A stretch of 64,000 nt of DNA, taken from Papaver somniferum. Its lineage: Eukaryota; Streptophyta; Magnoliopsida; Ranunculales; Papaveraceae. Below, piece by piece: positions 21,773 through 33,050 of this stretch. The stretch spans positions 71,630,256 to 71,694,255 of the forward strand of contig NC_039364.1 in NCBI RefSeq assembly GCF_003573695.1, read 5' to 3'. Numbering within the stretch: the stretch's first letter is position 1; each line of letters begins with the position of its first letter. Below the pieces are notes generated by a model. That model saw only the letters and a program-made list of their open reading frames with translations. It was not told the origin of the DNA and did no database searches. A program made the position numbers and the translations under genes.

Positions 21773-22850
21773 ATGATTGTGACCTACAGAGACCAAACAA
21801 ACAGACTTGTTAGAATTAACCCAGACGAACCTATCGAAATTCTAAGTTCTGAGGGAGACAGTCCAGATCAACCAGAAACAATGGGAGAACCCCGTACCCT
21901 CAAGGATTATATGTACCCAACTAGAGCCAGTCAACCTTCTTGTATTGTGCTACCCGAGGCTAATGGCCATTATGAGCTGAAATCAAGCACAATACAGATG
22001 CTTCCTATTTTTAGAGGTGTTGAGAATGAAAACCCGTACCACCACGTGAGAGAATTCGAGGAAATTTGTGGAACTCTGCGTTTCACTCAAATGTCCGACG
22101 AAACCCTAAAGTTAAGGCTTTTCCTTTCTCCCTGAAAGATAAGGCAAAGGCCTGGCTTATGCTTTACAGCCTCAATCCATCATGACATGGGATGACCTCA
22201 TAAAGGAGTTTTTCAAAAAGTTTTTCCCGAATCACAAGACTGCGACAATTCGTCAAAGTCTGAATAGCTTTGTGCAATTAGAGGGTGAGACCTTAGCTAG
22301 ATACCTGGAGAGATTCAATGAATTATTGCTCCAATGTCCCCATCATGGTTTTGAAAAATGGAGACTTGTGCAAATTTTGTATGAAGGTCTAGATGTGTCC
22401 ACCCGAACAACGGTTGAGTCGATGTGTAATGGTCTATTCGTAGACAAAACTGCTGATGCGTCTTGGGACTTCTTGATTGAAGTAGCTGAAAAGACGCAAC
22501 AGTGGGAATCCATCCGTGAACCCAGAAAGACTACATCCGAAGCAAAGGCTTTTAGGATTGAAGCGGATTTCGAGGGAAAGCAAACATGGCATCAATAGTT
22601 AGGAGATTAGAAGAGTTAGAACTACATAAAAATTCAAAACCTTCCACCACTACTCTCCGAGAACATGTCGCTTCGTCTGTTGTGCCGCTTGTAACGATCC
22701 CAACCATCAATTCCAAAATTGTCCCGATTTGCTTGCAGTCCAGGAATCTAGGCTTGAACAGGCACATGCCATGTTTCAAAAACAGAGCATAACCCTATTC
22801 ACAGACCTACAATCCAGGATGGAGAAACCACCCTAACTTTTCATGGTCCA
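21773..22850 (+). pseudogene. Athila gag (capsid and zinc knuckle), frameshifted
   Basis: The first frame, 21773-22135, starts at the first ATG after the leader and contains the PIFRGVENENPYHHVREFEEI segment that opens the retrotransposon gag domain. A frameshift near 22120-22180 moves to 22182-22598, holding the capsid core (WDDLIKEFFKKFF, YLERFNELLLQCP). A second shift leads to a zinc knuckle at about 22680-22725, CAACNDPNHQFQNC, with the full C-x2-C-x4-H-x4-C spacing. A Gln/Asn-rich tail (SYQNNQGYQNNQGYQ) follows in another frame at about 22890-22930. Gag would form the virus-like particle and bind element RNA. At least two frameshifts disable it. Confidence 0.87.
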
Positions 22851-24560
22851 AAGGACCCACTCAGGGAGGACCATCTCAACCCAATCAGAGCTATCAAAAC
22901 AATCAGGGATATCAGAACAATCAAGGTTATCAACACCCGAGAAACCCTCAACAACAATCAAACCTCAACAATCATATCCTCAACACAATACCGACAAGAG
23001 ATTATCCACTAGGAGTTCCAGAGTTGTGCAAAGTCAGAAAATTGATCAAAAGATGGTCAAATCTGTGATTCCATGTGAGAGAGAAAAGGGTAAACTTCCG
23101 AGCCAACCCCAACAAAATCCAAAGAGATATTTCAAACAGGCAACATCCTGCAGGAAACCTCCCGATCAAGTACATGCCATTACCACCCTCCGAAGTGGTA
23201 AAGTCATCGAGAACAACGTGGGCGAACCTAATGAATCTGATACAAATTCCACGCTGTCTCCACAACCCCAGAAAACCAAAGAATCTGAGCAAGTTGGAAA
23301 GCCTGACAATTCTACGCTGTGAATGTCCCTTTGCCAACTCATTCTCCTGTTGCCCCATTTCCTCAGAGATTGATCTATCAACAGAAAAGTACCCATTACA
23401 ATGAGATGTTAGATCTGTTCAAGAGAGTCAACATCAACATTCCTTTTCTTGAAGCAATCAAGCAAATCCCTGCTTATGCCAAATTCCTCAAAGACTTGTG
23501 TACTCAAAAGCGCAAGCTCAATGTGCAAAACGTGCTTTCTTAGCTGAGCAGGTGAGTTCCATCATTCTGAACAAAACTCCACCCAAGTTTAGGGATCCAG
23601 GATGTCCAACAATTTCTTGCACTATAGGAGAACACACGGTCAATAAAGCGTTATTAGACCTAGGTGCAAGTGTTAACCTCTGCCATATTCTGTTTATGAG
23701 CAGTTAGGTCTTGGGGAGTTGAAGCCAACATCTATCACTCTACAACTGGCAGACCGATCTGTCAAGATTCCTCGTGGTGGTCGAAGACGTTTTGATCAAG
23801 GTTGACAAATTCTATTTTCCCGTAGACTTCATTGTCTTAGACACTCAACCTGTACAAAACCCAGACTGTCACATTCCTGTCATCTTAGGACGTCCTTTCT
23901 TGGCTACGTCCAACGCGATCATTAATTGTCGTAACGGAATGTGTGAAACTGTCTTTTGGCAACATGACGTAGAATTGAATGTGTTCGATATTAGTCAACA
24001 ACCTGTGAATCTTGATGATGATGATGTGCATGAAGTTAATATGATTGAAGGATTAATACAAGATTCGTTGACTAACATTCTATCCGTCGACCCCTTTCAA
24101 GCATGTATGGAGAACTTTAACTCAGATTCCTATGATGATGCATACTGTAGTGACGTCCTATCTCTGCTCGAATCTGTACCTCAAATGGACGTCACTGAAA
24201 GGAAATATGAAGTGGAACCACCCTTACTCTCTGATTCCAAGCTCATTCCATCCATTGTTGAGCCACCCAAGCTTGAATTGAAAACATTGCCTAGTACGTT
24301 GAAGTACGCATTCCTAGGTTCTTCTGATACTTTACCTGTCATTATTTCATCATGTTTAGACACGGAACAGGAAAGTAAGCTTTTAGAAGTACTTAAGGAA
24401 CACAAGAGGCCTTAGGATGGACCATCTCAGATCTCAAAGGAATAGTCCACCATTTGCATGCACCACATTAACCGAAGAGATGCCAAACCATCTAGGGAAA
24501 TGCAAAGGAGACTTAATCCTAACATGAGAGATGTAGTCAAAGGAGAATCCTGAAACTCTT
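22851..24560 (+). pseudogene. Athila gag tail and aspartic protease, frameshifted
   Basis: Segments in alternating frames. DLFKRVNINIPFLEAIKQIPAYAKFLKDLC (about 23408-23500) is a conserved Athila connector. A frameshift near 23510-23545 precedes the protease beginning PGCPTISCTIGEHTVNKALL, with DLGASVNL holding the active-site D-L-G variant usual in this lineage. A shift near 23675 breaks the LPYSVYEQ segment. The C-terminal part IPVILGRPFLATSNAI at about 23870 is intact within frame 23774-24415, which continues as an acidic linker. That frame ends in a stop at 24413-24415. The following 24416-24560 is a damaged connector to RT. Confidence 0.82.
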
Positions 24561-26051
24561 GATGCGGGTATCATATACCCAATTCCCGATAGCAAATGGG
24601 TTAGTCCCATTCAAGTTGTGCCTAAGAAGTCAGGCATTACTGTAGTTCAGAACGACAAGAATGAATTAGTCCCTACTCGTACAACCACAGGATGGCGAGT
24701 ATGCATCGACTACAGGAAGTTGAACACAGTAACAAGGAAGGATCACTTCCCGCTCCCTTTCATTGACCAAATGCTAGAACGTGTGTCTGGACACAGTCAC
24801 TACTGTTTTCTAGATGGCTTTTCCGGTTATAACCAAATTCACATTGCTCCGGAAGATCAGGAAAAAACTACATTCACGTGTCCATTTGGGACGTTTGCTT
24901 ATAGACGTATGCCCTTCGGGTTGTGTAATGCACCTGCTACTTTTCAGCGTTGCATGATGAGCATTTTTTCTGACATGATAGATAGTTTTCTCGAGATCTT
25001 TATGGATGATTTCTCTGTTTTTGGTTCCTCGTTTGACGAATGTTTGAAGCATCTTGCCCTCGTGATATCCAGATGTAAAGAAAAGAACCTTGTTCTAAAT
25101 TGGGAAAAATGCCATTTTATGGTGAATTCAGGAATAGTTCTAGGACACATCATCTCAGAAAAAGGAATTGAAGTGGATAAAGCTAAAGTTGACCTCATTC
25201 AACATCTACCACAACCTCGCTCTGTGAAGGAGATCAGATCATTTCTAGGTCATGCTGGTTTTTACCGGCGATTCATCAAAGATTTCAGCAAAATCTCCAG
25301 ACCTCTGTGCAGTCTTCTCTCCAAAGATGTTGCCTTCAATTTCGATGCTGCTTGTGTGAAGGCATGGGAGGAATTAAAAACCCTTCTCACCACCGCTCCT
25401 ATAGTCCGACCACCCGATTGGAAGCTTCCGTTCGAACTTATGTGTGATGCCTCTGATTATGCTGTTGGTGCTGTTTTAGGACAGCGAGTTGATAGACTAC
25501 CATATGTGATATACTATGCTAGCAAAACCCTTAATGATGCCCAACTCAATTATTCAACTACCGAGAAGGAATTGCTTGCCGTCGTTTTCGCATTAGACAA
25601 GTTTAGATCTTATCTGATAGGGTCTAAGATCATCATATACACAGACCATGCGGCTTTGAAGTATCTTCTTTCCAAGAAGGATGCTAAAGCTCGCCTTATT
25701 CGATGGATACTATTATTACAGGAATTCGATCTCGAAATCCGTGATAAGAAAGGTTGTGAGAATGTGGTTGCTCATTTGTCTAGATTAACTTTAGAGTCTA
25801 TTGATGAATTTGAGCTGATTAGAGAATCATTCCCAGATGAACAGCTGATGTCTATCTCAGACCTTCCTTGGTTTGCTGATATTGTTAACTACCTCGCTAC
25901 AGGTAGGATGCCCTCACGTTGGTCGAGACAAGACCGCTCTAAATTCCTGGCTGAAGTTAAACATTTCCTTTGGGATGACCCATATTTGTTTAAGTACTGC
26001 CCAGACCAAATCATTAGGAATGTGTCCCCAACACCGAACAGAAAGATGTGA
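24561..26051 (+). pseudogene. Athila reverse transcriptase and RNase H (long open frame, RNase H lacks one Asp)
   Basis: The open frame from 24618 encodes 477 residues, but the RT domain begins upstream in damaged sequence ([19 protein letters not shown] at about 24564), so the ATG at 24618 is an internal Met. RT motifs are [44 protein letters not shown] and the catalytic FMDD at 24999-25010, a Phe variant of YxDD common in Athila. The RNase H carries [29 protein letters not shown] and [11 protein letters not shown]. The last motif reads NVVAHLSRL where the family has VADHLSRL, so the fourth acidic residue is lost by an apparent three-base deletion near 25768. This is the best preserved part of the element. 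Confidence 0.87.
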
Positions 26052-27163
26052 TATCTTTCTGTCATGACCAAGCTGTGGAGGCCATTTCAGTGCCAAGAAA
26101 ACCGCTGCAAAGATCTTGCAGTGTGGTTCTATTGGCCATCATTGTTCAAGGATTGCCATGATTATTGTGTTGCTTGTGAACGTTGTCAAAGCTAGGAAGC
26201 ATTTCGAGGAGAAACATGATGCCATTGAACCCCATTTGATTGTGAGATTTTTGATGTTTGGGGGATCGACTTCATGGGTCCATTTCCCATGTCTGACAGC
26301 AAGTTGTACATCTAGTCGCGTTGACTACGTTTCTAAGTGGGTAGAAGCCATCGCAACCAGAACAAATGACCACAAGGTGGTACTTTCCTTTTTAAAGGAA
26401 AACATATTTTCACGTTTTGGTACCCCTAGAGCTATCATCAGTGACGGTTCACATTTCTGCAATAGGCACTTCGAGTTTTAGTACGCAAGTATGGAATAAC
26501 TCACAAGGTTGCTACTCCGTACCACCCTCAGACCAGTGGACAAGTGGAAGTGTCTAATAGGGAAATCAAGCACATTCTAGAAAGACGGTTAACCCGTCTA
26601 GGAAAGATTGGTCATAAGATTGAATGATGCTTTGTGGGCCTATAGAACAGCTTATAAGACACCAATTGGCATGTCCCCCTATCGTCTAGTGTATGGAAAG
26701 CCGTGCCATCTTCCTGTGGATTAGAACATCGAGTTATTGGGCAATCAAGCAACTGAACTTTTCTCTGGACGAAGCTGGAATTCAACGGAAACTTCAACTC
26801 AACGAGTTGGAAGAATTGAGAAATGAGGCTTATGACAGTGCCAGTTATATAAGCAGAAGATGAAGATATTTCATGACAAGCGTATTCTACGCAAATCCTT
26901 CACTCCTGGTCAGAAAGTCTTGCTGTATGACTCCCGTTACATCTTTTTCCAGGAAAACTGCGTTCCAGATGGAAGGGACCGTACCTAGTACGCACAGTTT
27001 TCCTCATGGAGCTGTAGAGCTGAGATGTCTCCAACAAGAACATTTTCAAAGTCAACGGGCAGAGATTAAACCATTCCTTGACCATTCCCACCCGACATTG
27101 AAACAACCAACCTGGAGGACCCAGTCTATGTGGACTAACTGGTCCACCCTTGTACATAAGTAG
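26052..27163 (+). pseudogene. Athila integrase, heavily frameshifted
   Basis: Frames alternate. An N-terminal zinc-binding region is seen at 26060-26190 (CHDQACGGHF, CVACERCQ). Core fragments follow: WGIDFMGPFPMS (about 26262), DYVSKWVEAIA (about 26325), a DNA-binding and catalytic remnant FSRFGTPRAIISDG (about 26408), and [21 protein letters not shown] (about 26505), which carries the catalytic Glu. The C-terminal part continues to about 27160 (QLNELEELRNEAYDSA and later). At least five stops or shifts are present, so no product is expected. Confidence 0.8.
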
Positions 27164-27956
27164 TTGCGTTTTCTTCCCTGAAAACCAAAAAGCCTTTTTC
27201 CCTAAAAACCAAAAGTTTTCTCCCGACAAAACCAAATTTTTCCCAAAAAGTCCAATCCCATTAAAAACCAAATTTTCTTGTAGATAATGTGTTAGTTAAA
27301 TTTCCTTTTGTATATTTTGTGCTCATCCATTGTGACTCCGAATATGTTGGAGTTTTGCCTTGATAACGGAGTTTTAATCTGCTTTCGCCGAAATCGGGTA
27401 TTCTCTCTCCTTTTACTCTACTCAGCATTCCTCTTCATATGTTGTTTATAATTCTTTCCATATTTTGAAACATTGAGGACAATGTTTAGTTTAGGTTTGG
27501 GGGTATAGAGTAGATACGATAATATGCCATAATTGAAAACGAACTCCTTTTTTTGAAAAATTAAAAAAAAAAAAAAAAAAATCATAAAAATGGAGCTCAT
27601 TTACCTTGAAATGTTGACTCTTGTGCAAATATGTAATTATTAGGAGTCTTAGTCTAGATATTTAGGCACCCTGATTCTAGCACAATTCACATAGTGATAA
27701 GAAATTTGCACGCGCACGATCTACCAATACATGTATGGCCTCGATCTTCAAGGTGTTTTGAAGAGTTAGATTGCCAATCACTTTAGAATACTGAACGAAA
27801 CTTGACTAGCTTGTTCTTTGGTTGGTTGGGATAGAAGGTGGAGGTTACATTAAGAAAGACAACCATCGAATTTAACTGGGTGCATCAAAAAGGGCTACCT
27901 CTTGCAAAGTGTCATGTAATTTTTGTTTCTTTTTGTTATGTATCAAAAGTGTTTCC

Positions 27957-27999
<43 letters not shown>

Positions 28000-28672
28000 G
28001 ATGTATATATCAAAAAAAAAAAAAAAAAAATCAAAAAATAAAAAAATAAAAAAATCAAGTATTTATCAATTCCTCTCTTGTTCCAAAAATAAAAAGAGAG
28101 TAGTCAATGTAAATAAGAGTCATGTAAAGAGTCATTTTGTTGTTTCATTGTAATAAGCAAGGAGGGTGTATGCCATTGATGTACAACGCGAGTAATTGTG
28201 AAACACCTCCTACTCATTCACAATTCTCGGAAAGTCCGGACAGCTGGCTAGATTTCGACCTTGGTTCTTAGCCTGAGAAACTATCTCTTGGTGATTAGTA
28301 GTCATAACATCCGATCTTTCTTTACACATGTGTAGATACACTTTACACTCTTATCACATGTATTTTTTTGTTATTAGTGCTAGGATTGTGCCTTAGATAG
28401 CTAGATTGACATCTCCATTTTGCTGTGAGCTTCTACTGTCTTGCACATGTCACATTTCATGGAATCTGAGCTTATATTTTGTCCTAGAACTTTGTAGGTA
28501 CGTTCTAAGCAAACCTTCACGAGACTTCAACTCGTCCACTAGGGACACTTAGTGGTTTAAAAGGCTAGTGCATATGCTAAATGCATTCGAGAGACCAGAG
28601 ACAGTGGTATAGTTAGGATTTCCTTAGTTTTGTTTTACTTGAGGACAAGTAAAATTCAGGTTTGGGGGTATT
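27164..28672 (+). other. Athila 3' non-coding region with two polypurine-like sites
   Basis: No gene was found. A polypurine-like motif, gaggacaatgtttagtttaggtttgggggta, ends at 27507. A similar one, gaggacaagtaaaattcaggtttgggggta, ends at 28670, two bases before the 3' LTR, and is the functional polypurine tract. Long A-runs lie at 27558-27581 and 27961-28030, with a short lysine-rich ORF (27923-28153) that merely translates them. Confidence 0.7.
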
Positions 28673-30666
28673 TGATGAGTGCCAAATATTATATATATTT
28701 ATCCCTTTTTATTGGCATCTAACTCATCTTTTATGCATTAATTCTACATTTTATCCCATATTCTGTATTTTCATTGTTTTCAAGAATAAATATTTTTCTT
28801 ACTTAATTTTTGGATTTTTAGGTAATAAATAAAGTTTGGATGAGTTCCGGAGCGAAAAGAGCAGAAAAATAGTGAAAAGTCGGGAGGAATTACGCAAGGA
28901 AGCTGTGAAGAATGATGTGCGGAAGACCAAAAAGGGTAGAAATGGGCTTTAAGAAGAAATTTGTTCTTAAAGAAGAAGTTGGCTCAAAATTTTCCAAGCC
29001 CAAACTCATTTCTCAAACCCATATTCTAAACCCAAAATCCTAAAACCCAAATCCATACCCGTCTCGGATTTCAGCCGTCAGATTTATTCTCAGAAACATC
29101 CTACGGTCGCTCCCTTGTTGTGCATCATAGTTTGATATATCTGCTTCACACTACAGTACCTAACTCCATCAAATGCCGTTCGTTTCATTGTATCCCTTCA
29201 TCCGACGGTCGCTCCTCGCCTGCCTCCGAATCGCCGTCAGATCTACCTACCATATTCTCATCCTACGGCCCGGATCGCATAACATCTTCACTCGCTGAAA
29301 CTGCCCAACACCCTAACATCCGAGCCATATACCCCTACCAAACACCCCCTTCTCCTTCTTCCATCGACCTCCCCCCCCCCCCCATGCCTGTTGCAGACCA
29401 CCACCACCTTCTCCACCTGCTCTGCCTTCACCACCACCACTCCCTACGCCACCAAACCATCCCTAAACCTAAACCCATCATTGCCATCACGTCCTATTTC
29501 TTTATCAACCACTAATTTCTCCAATTTCTAACCTTTCTTCTCACTGAAACCCTAGGTGAGAAATTGGGGATATAAGTGATGTTAAAGCATAAATTGAAGC
29601 AAGAGATGAACCAGGAGAAGAAATTGGAGAGTGGGTCGACGAGTTGGAGTGAATATCTCATCTAAATTAGGTAAATCAATTTTACCTAATTTCTGTTTTT
29701 GGGGGAAAGTTGCTGGAACCTAATTTGGATTTTTTGGAGTATATATTTGTATAATTATGTTGTATCTAAGCACGGTATATCTCTCTGGACTAGCCAGAAG
29801 AGAATTGAAACAATTTTATTTTGCAATTCCAAATTCCAGTTCTTTATGCAGTTAACAGTTGATTGTGTATGTTGTTTTGATTTATCTTCAATGCTGTATA
29901 TTGTGTTTAGATTATCATATGTGATGAATGTTAATGTTGTTTACATGCTTAGCATGAGCTAAACTGCACTAGCTAAAGCTCAGATGAAGCCTAGTGCACT
30001 GTTGAATGATGTATTGCTAGGATAGTTATCTTGATGCCTGTTTTGCTTGAGCAATGGGAAGTAATCAGTGCTCTGGTATGCCTGTGATTGACTGTGCTGT
30101 CAAAAGACAGTCAATACTAGGGGCATATCAGTGAGCAAGCTGATTTTCCTCCCATTCTAATATATGCTCAAGGTCTTCAACTCAACCTAGAATTGCATTG
30201 CTGGATTAGGTCACAAGGTGGATTCTAAGCCTTGGCTTAGCCACAAATCTTTTTACAGTCACTTATAATTTCAAGCCTGTTTTGATTCCCTGCTCAGTTA
30301 AATTTCTTAGCCATCTTGTTCAGTTTTTCTTGCAAATTGTAGCTGTTGTGCATTGAAATCAGTGCACAAACTCCTCCCTGCCCTTGGCTTACAGCCTTGC
30401 TTCTTAACTGTTTTGCCATATTTCTTTGCTATTTTGGTTCTTAAATGTCATGTCATTTGCTTTGCTTTGTTAACTGTTTTCCCATCTTTGCATCTGCCTT
30501 ATTGCTTTGCCTTGCTCACTGCCATAGTGCTTTGCACCCATTGATAGCTTAGGATAATTTCTTTTGTGCTCCTACTCCCTGTGGACTGATCCCTTGCTTA
30601 TTTTCTATACTAAAACTTGGCCTTGTATACTTGCAAGTCTTTTGTGTGTCTTTTCTAACCACACCA
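28673..30666 (+). repeat. Athila element 3' LTR
   Basis: A 1,994-bp copy of 19165-21148, including a C-tract at about 29370-29383 that is shorter and interrupted in the 5' LTR. It is followed by the TSD copy tctga. The small number of differences suggests the element inserted more recently than the Tat element. Confidence 0.93.
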
Positions 30667-30671
30667 TCTGA

Positions 30672-32339
30672 TCCAGTATATGGTTCTTATATTTGAGACA
30701 ACTCTACTTGATATTGTTGACCCATAATTGTTTCAGCTACTGGTATCCAATTTTGAAATATGATTAGCCATTTTGTGGTATTTGATGTCTGGTTGAAGGC
30801 TTTAAACTTAGCACTTCTTTGGAGATAAGCCATGCTCATGCGACATGGTACTATCTTTCCTTATTTCCTTTCCCACAAGTGGTAATAGTTTCTCCTTGTT
30901 CATGCTTTTAGTTTCATCTTTAGAACACTGAGGACAATGTTAGATTTAAGTTTCGGGGTATGGGAGAAACTTTTAGTTGCATTATTGAAACTTCTAGTGT
31001 CACATGGTAATCATTTAGCTAAGTGTACATATTGTTTCTCACCGAAAAAATGGAAATTAGAGTTGTTGGGGAATTTGACATTCTAGAGAGACGGTATAGA
31101 ATTTGACATTTTTAAGAGAGACTATAGAGAAATTGGCACTCTGGAGAGACAAATAACCTTTGAGAGAGTAATCGTGATGGACCTTACCATCCATGCTGGA
31201 GAGATTTAGAAAATCAGAGCAACCTCATCATGCAGTCTTAGTTACTGGATTACGACTCTCTCTCAATAAAAACTTTTCATCATCAACAAGCGGAGCGACA
31301 TCAAAATCTATGAAGAAAGTTGAAGATGTTCAAGGTTTATAAGCAACAATAGAAGGAAGAGCAAAATTCATAATCAAAGCTGAAAAATTAGTTACAAGAG
31401 CAAAGAAAATCAAACAATGAAATTTTTCGAAGAATTGAGTACAAGATGATGCATATTTGTGAATAATCAAGTGCGAAAGTCCTTTTCCATTGGCAAGTAA
31501 AATTTCATATTTTGTTTTATTTTTTCATTATTTAAAAAAAAATCAGAAAAACAATTTTATTTTATTTTTGCATTTTGTAGTTAGTTTTTGTTCAATAAGG
31601 CCATGGGGAAGAAAAATATATAAAGAAGTTTTAAGTAAGAATAATTAATACATTGTCAAATTTCTACGAAGTTCAAGAGTTTATCATCAATAGATGAAGC
31701 CGAAGACAACGTTTTTTCTATTGAGGACTATGACAGAGTTGATGAGAAATGCATATTGGTTGCTCTGTTAGTCTGCTTTTCTTTTGGCTCTTGACCTTTC
31801 TGGCACTGGTTCAAACACATCCCACATACTTTCTTTTCTGCTATCGAGCGGATAAGATCAGTTGTTGAGCGAGTCTCTCTCTCCCGATGCCACAGCTGTT
31901 GAGCGGGTCTCTCTCTATGCCGATGTTAACGCCATTGTTGAGTGGACATCTCTCCGCCGTTGAGTGGAAATCTCTCTCTCGATGTTGTTCTAGTTATTTA
32001 ACGGATCTTTTTCTTCCATTGTTGAACGGATCTCTCCCGTTGTGGAGCGGATATTTTGGTTGATTTTTCTCTTGCGCCGTAATTACTTGGTGATAGGTTG
32101 AGAAAATTTATGTCCTCATAGCTCTTAGGATACATGTGACCAATTATAAGTAAATTTTTTGTGGGTACAGCTCTTGTAAACCCACCCGAGATTGTAACTG
32201 GCCACTAGGGCCACCTAGGGGTTCAAAGGCTTGTTGCACACGCTAAGTGCAATCGTGATGCCTGCGACAATGAGTTAGTATTTTTATTTCCTAGATTAGA
32301 TTTGCTCGAGGATTATCTAATAATGAATTTGGTGGTATT
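30672..32339 (+). other. Older gypsy element, 3' non-coding region
   Basis: Continuation of the fragment at 18024-19164 on the other side of the Athila insertion. It contains gaacactgaggacaatgttagatttaagtttcggggta (about 30923-30960), parallel to the upstream polypurine-like site of the Athila element. It ends with gaggattatctaataatgaatttggtggtat just before 32340, parallel to the functional one. Degenerate repeats of gagagac/atttgacat lie at 31065-31160. No coding sequence was recognised, and RT and integrase are absent. Confidence 0.6.
31845..32060 (+). repeat. Degenerate tandem repeat GTTGAGCGGATCTCTCTC
   Basis: Seven or so units of about 25-35 bp built on gttgagcggatctctctcccgatg, with much drift between units. 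They lie in the 3' non-coding region of the old gypsy element. Confidence 0.65.
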
Positions 32340-33015
32340 TGATAGACACATTTTTGTGTCTGATTTGATCTCAATTGTCCAATTTGTTAGTGCATATTTT
32401 TGTACTTATTTTGCTATTTTTAGTATTTGTAGGTGTTTTTGGAGAAATAAACTTTTGTGGAAAAAATGGCTCAAAAGAGTGTCAAAGGCACCCAAAAAAT
32501 ATGATAAAGGCATCTGTACTTTGGATAAGGGCACCTCCTCCTTATTCTTCTTCATTTTCAAATAGAGTTTGGGTGAGAAATTTTGGTTTCAACAGTGAAG
32601 GATTTCTCGATGAGATTTTGTATGACATTTTAGATTTTTAAGACAAGAATATCTCTTTTCCTTATAAACAAGAAATCTACGAGTATTAATTACGGGAGTT
32701 TTGAAAAAAGAAAGTTAACTTGCATTAAACAGGAAAGATATCCTTGGAGGATTTTCTCCTGGAATTGATTCTGTGAATTAAATAATATTTTGGTTTAATA
32801 AAGAAATATAGAGAATAAAAAGAAGGAAAAAATTCTCGAAGATAGTTTTAATTAAAAAGAAAAAGATTTTGGAGTTACGGAAGAAGATTTTGAGAAGATA
32901 TTTGAATAATGGGTTGGTGTGCATAAAATAGTATGTTAATGGGACCGAACATGGACATCTTTTGGGACCCGATATAACTTAGTTTCTTTCCGGTAGTTTT
33001 AGTATATTAGTGGAA
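32340..33015 (+). repeat. Presumed 3' LTR start of the older gypsy element
   Basis: TGATAGACACATTTTTGTGTCTG begins right after a polypurine-like stretch, in the same arrangement as TGATGAGTGCC in the Athila element. The internal segment tttttagtatttgtaggtg parallels ttttgcatttttaggtaat of the Athila LTR. The LTR end is not seen; it appears to be cut at 33016. The two small ORFs here (32302-32641) have no recognised domain. Confidence 0.5.
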
Positions 33016-33050
33016 CTAGCATGGAACCCGTGCTACGCACCAGGTATGAT
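33016..33050 (-). mobile_element. Helitron-like 3' terminus
   Basis: Read on the minus strand, a hairpin (CCTGGTGC GTA GCACGGG, imperfect) is followed after seven bases by CTAG and then T. This is the arrangement of a Helitron 3' end: hairpin, short spacer, CTRR, inserted before T. A perfect GC stem-loop, gcggggc-ttc-gccccgc, lies 30 bp inside at 33076-33092. The matching 5' end (TC...) was not found, so the extent of the element is open. Confidence 0.4.

Larger units (their letters stand above)
19165..30666 (+). mobile_element. Ty3/gypsy retrotransposon, Athila type (complete, defective)
   Basis: An 11.5 kb element. The LTRs at 19165-21148 and 28673-30666 are nearly identical and begin TGATGAGTGCC and end CCACACCA. 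The TSD tctga is perfect (19160-19164 and 30667-30671). The primer-binding site matches the tRNA-Asp type. Gag, zinc knuckle, protease, RT, RNase H and integrase follow in order, then about 1.5 kb of non-coding DNA and a polypurine tract. The ALLDLGASVNL protease, the ADRSVKIPRG segment and the primer-binding site support the Athila lineage. Gag, protease and integrase are frameshifted. Confidence 0.93.

Noticed and set aside
27923..28153. Lysine-rich ORF
   Set aside because: It translates long A-runs; low-complexity artefact.
32302..32641. Two overlapping plus-strand ORFs
   Set aside because: They lie across the presumed LTR start of the old gypsy element and show no domain.
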